Below are positions 6,402 through 11,593 of a stretch of 11,593 bases of DNA, piece by piece (the first letter of the stretch is position 1; each line of letters opens with the position of its first letter). Under the pieces are notes generated by a model. The model did no database searches. It worked only from the letters and a program-made list of their open reading frames with translations, and was not told where the DNA came from. The stretch comes from Lachnospiraceae bacterium (GTDB lineage Bacteria; Bacillota_A; Clostridia; Lachnospirales; Lachnospiraceae), in assembly GCA_031262285.1 (NCBI GenBank), contig JAISHZ010000271.1, forward strand, positions 1 to 11,593. The letters are read 5' to 3'. The translations under genes and the position numbers were made by a program.

Positions 6402-6431
6402 GGTATGAATAAAACCTCCTTCGCATATATA
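6402..6431 (+). promoter_or_regulatory. Candidate SigE promoter of spoIVA
   Basis: GGTATGAA (6402-6409) resembles the ATA-containing -35 element of mother-cell SigE promoters, and CATATATA (6424-6431), about 14-16 bases on, resembles the CATACAAT -10. Knowledge of SigE control of spoIVA in Bacillus makes this expected. The -10 element falls inside the loop of the inverted repeat, so a SigE transcript would lack its left arm. The match is partial. Confidence 0.3.
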
Positions 6432-6456
6432 TATAACAGTATAAGCAGGAGGTTTT
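6411..6456 (+). promoter_or_regulatory. Perfect inverted repeat that can hide the spoIVA ribosome binding site
   Basis: AAAACCTCCT (6411-6420) is the exact reverse complement of AGGAGGTTTT (6447-6456). The second arm contains the complete Shine-Dalgarno sequence AGGAGG (6447-6452) of spoIVA, seven bases before its ATG at 6460. The 26-nt AT-rich loop (6421-6446) includes a TATATATATA run. In any transcript that starts upstream of 6411, such as tyrS read-through, the arms can pair and block ribosome access. A transcript starting in the loop would be free. A terminator role is possible but the loop is long. The complementarity is observed; the regulation is inferred. Confidence 0.6.
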
Positions 6457-6459
6457 GTT

Positions 6460-7947
6460 ATGGAGAATTACGCCGCAAATACCTATGATCTCTATCATGA
6501 TATACAGGCCAGAACGGGCGGAGAGATCTACATAGGCGTACTTGGGCCGGTTCGAACCGGGAAGTCAACTTTTATTAAAAGATTTATGGATGTCATGGTT
6601 TTGCCTTATATGGAGAATGAACATGACAGAGTTCGAGCACAGGATGAACTGCCGCAAAGCGCCGGAGGAAAGACGATCACCACTACGGAACCGAAATTCA
6701 TTCCCAAAGAGGCTGCCAAAATTAACTTGAGCGACGACATCAATGTTGCTGTGCGGTTGATCGACTGTGTAGGATATATGGTAGACGGCGCTGCGGGTCA
6801 CATGGAAGAAAACGAAGAACGGATGGTGAAGACACCGTGGTTTGAGTATGAGATTCCGTTTACGCAGGCAGCGGAAATCGGAACCGACAAAGTCATGAAC
6901 GATCATTCGACCATCGGGTTGGTCATCACCACAGACGGAAGTTTTGGTGATATTCCAAGGAACAGCTTTGTCGGCGCGGAAGATAAGACCATCACAGCGC
7001 TAAAGAAATTACATAAACCTTTTTTGGTGTTATTAAACAGTCAACGTCCTTTCTCCGAAGAAACGAGAAAACTCGCTGATGAAATTGCTGAGAAATATGA
7101 TGTTGCAGTACTCCCCGTTAACTGTGAACAACTCAAAAAAGAAGATATTCATATGATTTTGGAAAATATCTTGTACGAATTCCCTATTTCCGTCATGGAA
7201 TTCTATATGCCCAAGTGGGTAGAAATGCTGCCTTCCGACAATCGGATGAAACAAGATATGATCGCCAAAGTCAAAGATACTATGAAGGAATTCAATACAG
7301 TAAGAGACGCGATTGACAAACCGCTTGAATTGGGAAGTGAATTTGTCAAACGTACCAAGACGGATGCGGTCAGTATGTCAGACGGATCCGTAAAGGTCAA
7401 TTTGGACGTAGATGAAGGGTACTATTATGAAATGCTGACCGAGATGATCGGTGAAGATATCAAAGACGAATATCAGCTTCTCGGGAAGCTCAAAGAATTT
7501 TCCAATATGAAACGAGAATACGCCAAGGTACAAAACGCAGTAAACATGGTACGCATGAAAGGCTATGGTGTCGTAACTCCGGAGAAAACAGAGATCACGC
7601 TAAACACCCCGGAATTGATCAAACATGGCAATAAATTTGGCGTGAAAATCAAAGCCTACAGTCCTTCCATTCACATGATACGTGCGAACATAGAAACAGA
7701 AATCGCACCGATCGTAGGAACAGAAGATCAAGCGGAAGATTTAATCCGTTACATCAATAACGCGGATACGTCGGAAGATGGCATCTGGGAGACGAATATC
7801 TTTGGCAAAACGGTTGAACAGTTGGTGAATGACGGCATCACAAGTAAGATCAGCGCGATCGGCGACGATAGCCAATTGAAACTACAAGATACGATGCAAA
7901 AAATCGTCAATGACAGCAATGGTGGTATGGTGTGCATTATTATCTAA
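6460..7947 (+). CDS. spoIVA: Stage IV sporulation protein A (spore coat morphogenetic ATPase)
   Basis: SpoIVA coats the outer forespore membrane in the mother cell and polymerises with ATP hydrolysis to form the base of the coat; it also supports cortex formation. The 495-residue length matches the ~492 of Bacillus. The Walker A motif GPVRTGKST (29-37) lies in the typical N-terminal IYIGVLGPVRTGKSTFIKRF; a switch-like LIDCVGY is at 100-106 and GLVITTDGSFGDIPR at 153-167. The C-terminus ending GGMVCIII matches the end of the family, which anchors the protein through SpoVM. The ATG at 6460 is set by AGGAGG (6447-6452). It lies between tyrS and a strong terminator, so it is a single-gene unit. 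Mother-cell SigE control is expected from the family; a weak candidate promoter is listed. Confidence 0.98.
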   Translation: MENYAANTYDLYHDIQARTGGEIYIGVLGPVRTGKSTFIKRFMDVMVLPYMENEHDRVRAQDELPQSAGGKTITTTEPKFIPKEAAKINLSDDINVAVRLIDCVGYMVDGAAGHMEENEERMVKTPWFEYEIPFTQAAEIGTDKVMNDHSTIGLVITTDGSFGDIPRNSFVGAEDKTITALKKLHKPFLVLLNSQRPFSEETRKLADEIAEKYDVAVLPVNCEQLKKEDIHMILENILYEFPISVMEFYMPKWVEMLPSDNRMKQDMIAKVKDTMKEFNTVRDAIDKPLELGSEFVKRTKTDAVSMSDGSVKVNLDVDEGYYYEMLTEMIGEDIKDEYQLLGKLKEFSNMKREYAKVQNAVNMVRMKGYGVVTPEKTEITLNTPELIKHGNKFGVKIKAYSPSIHMIRANIETEIAPIVGTEDQAEDLIRYINNADTSEDGIWETNIFGKTVEQLVNDGITSKISAIGDDSQLKLQDTMQKIVNDSNGGMVCIII

Positions 7948-7978
7948 AAGAAATAGTCCATCTGAGACAAAACACAGC

Positions 7979-8011
7979 AAAAAAGTGACCATGTAAAAAG
8001 GTCACTTTTTT
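7979..8011 (+). terminator. Strong intrinsic terminator after spoIVA
   Basis: AAAAAAGTGACC (7979-7990) pairs perfectly with GGTCACTTTTTT (8000-8011) across a 9-nt loop, giving a 12-bp stem ending in T6. It lies 32 bases after the spoIVA stop. The A-tract on the left arm would make it bidirectional in principle, although no gene converges from the right. Confidence 0.92.
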
Positions 8012-8047
8012 GTCATGTGAAAGAAACAAAAATACAGTGGTTTTTTA

Positions 8048-8076
8048 AAGACAGATGAATCATTGTGTGCTATATT
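8048..8076 (+). promoter_or_regulatory. Possible SigA-type promoter for the salvage operon
   Basis: AAGACA (8048-8053; 4/6 to TTGACA) and TATATT (8071-8076; 5/6 to TATAAT) are separated by 17 nt, between the spoIVA terminator and punA. A promoter must lie in this gap because the terminator separates the two units, but this exact pair is tentative. Confidence 0.35.
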
Positions 8077-8140
8077 TAGGATAATCGAAAGAAATAGATA
8101 AGAAACAGATAAGATATAGATCGCATAGACAGGAGAATGT

Positions 8141-8995
8141 ATGCAATACGAAAGCAATCAAGAAGAAAAGTGTTTGGAGTGGATTCGCATGAAGACTGCT
8201 TTGATACCAAAGGTGGCGGTAGTATTGGGATCGGGATTAGGATGCTTTGCACAGGAATTGCAGATCGAGACGACAATCTCCTATAGAGAGATACCGGGCT
8301 TTCCGGAATCAACAGTGGAGGGACATGAAGGCGCGTTTCTTTTTGGGTATTTGGACAAGATCCCTGTGGTGTGCATGAAAGGAAGAGTTCATTATTACGA
8401 AGGATATTCTATGAAAGAAGTCCTTTTGCCGATTCGATTACTTGGTTTGCTGGGAGCAAACACGATCCTGTTGACGAACGCGGCGGGTGGCGTCAATCCG
8501 TCATTTCATCCGGGACAGTTGATGATGATCAAAGATCATATCGCGTGTTTTGTTCCGAATCCGCTTGTGGGGATTCATGATGAGATATATGGACCCAGAT
8601 TCCCGGATATGACGCATATCTATGACAAATCAATGCGACAGACGGCAGCACAGATTGCACAAGAGTTGGGGATAGCGCTTGCAGAAGGAGTATATACGCA
8701 ATTATCAGGACCTTCGTATGAGACGCCCGCAGAGATTGCATTGTTGCGTCAACTTGGCTGTGATGCAGTGGGGATGAGCACGGCGGTAGAAGCGATCGGA
8801 GCGCGTCACATGGGGTTAAAAGTGTGTGGGATTTCCTGTATCAGCAATATGGCAGCCGGTATGAGCGACAATATTTTGAATCATGAAGAAGTACAACAGA
8901 TGGCAAACCTTGTTTCGCACCATTTCTGCCTATTGGTTACGGAATTGATCAAAAGAACCATTTTGACAGAATCCATAAAAGGAGAAGCCCTATGA
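8141..8995 (+). CDS. punA: Purine nucleoside phosphorylase, trimeric type
   Basis: The enzyme cleaves inosine, guanosine and their deoxy forms with phosphate to free base and ribose-1-phosphate in purine salvage. The 284-residue sequence has the low-molecular-mass trimeric PNP signature: phosphate-site GSGLG (S31), GHEG (H62), GRVHYYEG (R82, H84), TNAAGG (112-117), GPSYETPAE (190-198), VGMSTAVEAIGARH (210-223). By spacing, E194 and N236 match the base-binding Glu201 and Asn243 of the human enzyme (42 residues apart in both), which argues for 6-oxopurine specificity. The ATG at 8141 follows AGGAG at 8131-8135. Its stop overlaps the cdd start by four bases (ATGA), so the two are translationally coupled. 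Known Gram-positive names are punA, pupG and deoD for related functions; deoD is the hexameric family and does not fit. Confidence 0.96.
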   Translation: MQYESNQEEKCLEWIRMKTALIPKVAVVLGSGLGCFAQELQIETTISYREIPGFPESTVEGHEGAFLFGYLDKIPVVCMKGRVHYYEGYSMKEVLLPIRLLGLLGANTILLTNAAGGVNPSFHPGQLMMIKDHIACFVPNPLVGIHDEIYGPRFPDMTHIYDKSMRQTAAQIAQELGIALAEGVYTQLSGPSYETPAEIALLRQLGCDAVGMSTAVEAIGARHMGLKVCGISCISNMAAGMSDNILNHEEVQQMANLVSHHFCLLVTELIKRTILTESIKGEAL

Positions 8996-9420
8996 CGGAT
9001 CAAGAACTTCTCTTTGCGGCCATCCAAGCCGGGCGGAAAGCTTATGCACCATATTCGCACTATAAGGTAGGTTGTAGTCTGTTGGCGCAAGACGGAACAG
9101 TGTTTGTCGGATGCAATGTAGAAAACGCCTCTTACGGGGCTGCCATATGTGCGGAGAGAAACGCGTTAGCAGCTGCAATCGCCGCAGGTAAGCGACAGTT
9201 TCAGACGATTGCGATCGCAGGCGTTCGAGAAGGAGAGCAGGAATCGGTTCCGGCCTATCCGTGCGGAATCTGTCGGCAAGTGATCCGAGAATTTGCGACT
9301 CCGGGGTTACGGATTCTGATAGCGAAAGGTTCCTTTTCGGATGAAAGCCCATATGTGTACGAAGAATATACGGTGGAGGAACTATTACCGCATTCTTTTA
9401 CCTTGTCAAACGGAGAATAA
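8992..9420 (+). CDS. cdd: Cytidine deaminase
   Basis: This zinc enzyme converts cytidine and deoxycytidine to uridine and deoxyuridine. The 142-residue length fits the homotetrameric form (~136 in Bacillus). The zinc site is C53 in CAERNA and C91 and C94 in PCGICRQ; E55 in CAERN is the catalytic proton carrier. The N-terminal substrate motif is CNVENASYGA (41-50), and the early YAPYSHYKVG (18-27) is also typical. The ATG at 8992 overlaps the punA stop, with AAAGGAG upstream inside punA, so the pair is coupled. There is a short C-terminal extension ending HSFTLSNGE. It follows that punA and cdd are expressed together with the amidohydrolase after them, 38 bases on. Confidence 0.96.
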   Translation: MTDQELLFAAIQAGRKAYAPYSHYKVGCSLLAQDGTVFVGCNVENASYGAAICAERNALAAAIAAGKRQFQTIAIAGVREGEQESVPAYPCGICRQVIREFATPGLRILIAKGSFSDESPYVYEEYTVEELLPHSFTLSNGE

Positions 9421-9458
9421 ATCAACCAATCAACGGTTTGACCAAGAAAGGATTGTCG

Positions 9459-10769
9459 ATGAATATTCGCTTCTATAACGCAAGAATCCTAACCATGGAG
9501 AAGGATACTTCGATCTTTTCGGGAGAAGTGTGGGTCAAAAATGAAAAGATTGTATTGGTGAGTACGAAGGAAGACTTATTACTCTCACAAAGAAACGGAG
9601 AGGAATTGCCGACAGGGATACCCAGAATCCCTTGGGATGTGGAATTGGACTGCAAAGGGAATCTCTTAATGCCGGGGTTCAAAAACGCACATACCCATTC
9701 GCCTATGACGTGCTTACGTTCTCGTGCTGACGACTTGCCTTTGGCAGAGTGGCTCTCCGAAGAAATCTTTCCGATTGAGGCGAAGCTGACAAAGGATGAT
9801 ATGTATATATTTACCAAATTGGCGATCTTGGAGTATTTGACCAGCGGAATCACCTCGATATTTGATATGTATTTATCTCCCGAATCCGTCGCGCAAGCTT
9901 GTATAGATATGGGTATGCGCTGCGTACTAACCAGTGGATTCAACGATTCTGTTTCCTCCATTGAGCAGATGGAAGAGGAATATTTGCGCTTTAACAGGAA
10001 GAATTCTTTGATCAGCTATTTATTGGGATTTCACGCCGAGTATACTTGCTCAAAGGAACGGTTGTCGCAAGTTGCGGATCTGGCACACAGATATCAAGCT
10101 CCCGTGTATACGCACCTAGCGGAGACGAAAGCAGAAGTAGAAGCTTGCAAAAAGCGTTATCGGATGACGCCTGCTGTCTTTTTGGATTCGATGGGAATGT
10201 TTGAATATGGCGGCGGCGGGTTTCATTGCGTACACATGACACAGGAAGATATGGAAGTATTTCGCAGACGACGGCTGTATGTGATCACCAATCCGGCTTC
10301 CAATGCGAAATTAGCAAGTGGGATAGCGCCGATCGCCGAATATGTTCGTCGCAAAATCCCCATAGCCATCGGGACCGACGGACCGGCAAGCAACAACTGC
10401 TTGGATATGTTCCGAGAAATGTTTTTGGTGATGGGGTTGAGTAAACTACGCGAACAAGATGCCGCAAGTTTACAAGCCGATCAAGTGCTTGCGATGGCGA
10501 TCCGTGGCGGTAGTCGAGCCATGCATCTGTCACGGTGCGACACGCTTACCCCCGGTAAACTGGCTGATTTGATTTTGATTGATTTGCAACAACCGAATAT
10601 GCAGCCAATGAACGATATCCCCAAGAATCTTGTGTATAGCGGTAGCAAATCCAATGTCATAATGACGATGATAAATGGGCGAATCTTATATTATAAAGGA
10701 AAATTCAATATAGGAGAAGAACCGGAATCCATTTATGCGCAATGTGCGGCGATTGGGAAAAGGTTATAG
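9459..10769 (+). CDS. mtaD: Amidohydrolase, MtaD-type SAH/MTA deaminase
   Basis: The 436-residue protein belongs to the metal-dependent amidohydrolases. Metal ligands by motif are H78 and H80 in NAHTH, H219 in YTHLAE, with catalytic E222 and D307 in GTDG. The NPASNAKLASGIAP (278-291) and GTDGPASNNCLDM (305-317) motifs are hallmarks of the S-adenosylhomocysteine/5-methylthioadenosine deaminase group rather than of cytosine or guanine deaminases, so S-inosylhomocysteine or methylthioinosine formation is the likely reaction. Relatives deaminate other adenosine derivatives and guanine, so the substrate is inferred. The start ATG 9459 has AAAGGA at 9447-9452 six bases before; an in-frame TTG at 9438 lacks a ribosome binding site and would add seven residues, which I do not accept. 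Following cdd with 38 bases between suggests one operon. Confidence 0.85.
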   Translation: MNIRFYNARILTMEKDTSIFSGEVWVKNEKIVLVSTKEDLLLSQRNGEELPTGIPRIPWDVELDCKGNLLMPGFKNAHTHSPMTCLRSRADDLPLAEWLSEEIFPIEAKLTKDDMYIFTKLAILEYLTSGITSIFDMYLSPESVAQACIDMGMRCVLTSGFNDSVSSIEQMEEEYLRFNRKNSLISYLLGFHAEYTCSKERLSQVADLAHRYQAPVYTHLAETKAEVEACKKRYRMTPAVFLDSMGMFEYGGGGFHCVHMTQEDMEVFRRRRLYVITNPASNAKLASGIAPIAEYVRRKIPIAIGTDGPASNNCLDMFREMFLVMGLSKLREQDAASLQADQVLAMAIRGGSRAMHLSRCDTLTPGKLADLILIDLQQPNMQPMNDIPKNLVYSGSKSNVIMTMINGRILYYKGKFNIGEEPESIYAQCAAIGKRL

Positions 10770-10781
10770 GAAAGAGACAAC

Positions 10782-11593
10782 ATGGAGTTTTTATTTTTAC
10801 TGATTCTGATCGTAGGAGCAGGATGCTTTGCTTTGATCAATGGATTCCTAAGCGTAGCGAGAGAGAAGAAATCATTTGAACAACGTTTAAGGGAACAGTT
10901 TGGGACGATTCAAGCCAAAAAGTACGACGCAGATCGTTTCGAACGTATTTCGGGGTATTATGAAAAGCATGAAAAACCGAATCAAATTGACGACATTACT
11001 TGGAATGATTTAGACATGGACGAAATCTATTGTCGGATTGATACCACATTTTCGGCAGTCGGAGAAGAATACCTGTATTATTTGCTGCGAACACCTGCCA
11101 ATAAAATGCCGGAACTAGAATCGCTGGAACGATTGATCACCTTTTTTGGTCAAAATGAACGGGAGCGCATCAGAGTTCAAATCTTATCACGCAAACTGGG
11201 ACATACCGGCAACTTTTCTTTGTATGATTATCTTGATTTTTTAGAAGCTTTGGAGCTTCCAGGCGTTTGGCCAGCCAAAATCCGAAATGCTGCGTTTATT
11301 CCGATGATTGCACTTTCCTTCTTTTCTCCTGTCGTGGGACTGTGTGGGATTTTACTATTGGTGATTGTCGGGATCTTGACGCATATGAAGGGGAAAGGAG
11401 CCATCGAACCTTACTTTGTAAGCTTTGGATACATTTTGCGATTGTTGGAGGTGAATACACTACTTTGTCGGGAGTCTCTACCCGCAGATATCGTAGATCC
11501 AGAAGTGTTTGGCAAAGCGATTCGCCATTTGAGTAAGCTGAAAAGAGGAGCGTATTGGTTGGGTGCCGGGATTTCGACAGGCGGGAATCCGGC
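10782..11593 (+). CDS. Membrane-anchored MutS-like protein, N-terminal part (cut by window end)
   Basis: The frame is open from ATG 10782 to the window end (270 codons plus two bases). AGGAAAGAG (10768-10776) is a fair ribosome binding site, overlapping the previous stop, so it may belong to the salvage operon. Residues 3-22 form a hydrophobic helix and 171-200 form a pair of hydrophobic stretches (AAFIPMIALSFFSPVVGLCG then ILLLVIVGIL), implying membrane anchoring. Between them, DDITWNDLDMDEIYCRIDTT (71-90) and SAVGEEYLYYLLRTP (91-105) match the conserved N-terminal part of membrane MutS-related ATPases of Firmicutes, whose domain-V ATPase lies at the C-terminus, here beyond the window. This differs from the mismatch-repair MutS, which is soluble. 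Function is unknown; a role in membrane-linked DNA processing is only suggested by family membership. Confidence 0.72.
   Translation, partial: MEFLFLLILIVGAGCFALINGFLSVAREKKSFEQRLREQFGTIQAKKYDADRFERISGYYEKHEKPNQIDDITWNDLDMDEIYCRIDTTFSAVGEEYLYYLLRTPANKMPELESLERLITFFGQNERERIRVQILSRKLGHTGNFSLYDYLDFLEALELPGVWPAKIRNAAFIPMIALSFFSPVVGLCGILLLVIVGILTHMKGKGAIEPYFVSFGYILRLLEVNTLLCRESLPADIVDPEVFGKAIRHLSKLKRGAYWLGAGISTGGNP

Noticed and set aside
9438..9458. Upstream TTG as amidohydrolase start
   Set aside because: No ribosome binding site precedes it, while ATG 9459 has AAAGGA with a six-base spacer and starts the usual domain sequence.
587..11593. CRISPR array, insertion sequence or complete prophage
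   Set aside because: No regularly spaced identical repeats, transposase, terminal inverted repeats, integrase or phage structural genes were seen.

Overview
The window looks like chromosome from an endospore-forming, low-to-moderate GC Firmicute, most likely a Clostridia (Lachnospiraceae-like) genome. The strongest evidence is a complete spoIVA gene, an ATPase of the spore coat basement layer found only in spore formers. Supporting signs are strong AGGAGG-type ribosome binding sites, TTG starts in the small genes, a tRNA without an encoded CCA, and a Gram-positive type housekeeping TyrS. The species cannot be named from this sequence.

Region 1 (1-710): a small unrecognised protein (231-518), then a tRNA-Thr(GGT) gene (587-659) with a near-consensus promoter and a long terminator hairpin. 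Region 2 (about 710-2860) is a low-density, decayed stretch just downstream of the tRNA. It holds the frameshifted C-terminal half of an S24/LexA-type repressor, an intact RelE/ParE-like toxin and small antitoxin pair, an XRE-type helix-turn-helix gene broken by two apparent single-base losses, a small unrecognised gene, and a short reading frame built on degenerate 30-bp tandem repeats. This reads as the remains of a mobile or accessory island beside a tRNA gene, although no integrase and no att repeat are visible.

Region 3 (2865-4971): a MoxR-type AAA+ ATPase followed by a CoxE-like von Willebrand factor A protein. Such pairs act elsewhere as chaperones for metalloenzyme maturation or complex remodelling; no client enzyme gene lies in the window. 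Region 4 (5105-8011): tyrS, then spoIVA. The spoIVA Shine-Dalgarno sequence lies inside one arm of a perfect 10-bp inverted repeat, and a strong intrinsic terminator follows the gene.

Region 5 (8141-10769): a nucleoside and nucleobase salvage operon of purine nucleoside phosphorylase (punA), cytidine deaminase (cdd, overlapping punA by 4 nt) and a metal-dependent amidohydrolase of the MtaD (S-adenosylhomocysteine/methylthioadenosine deaminase) type. Together these would recycle purine nucleosides, cytidine and probably adenosine-type by-products of methylation. Region 6 (10782 to the window end): the N-terminal part of a membrane-anchored MutS-like protein, cut by the window edge.

No entirely new system can be demonstrated. 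The best candidates for a second look are the occluded spoIVA ribosome binding site, the three-gene toxin-antitoxin-HTH locus with its broken third gene, the 30-bp repeat reading frame, and the MoxR/CoxE-like pair with no visible client.
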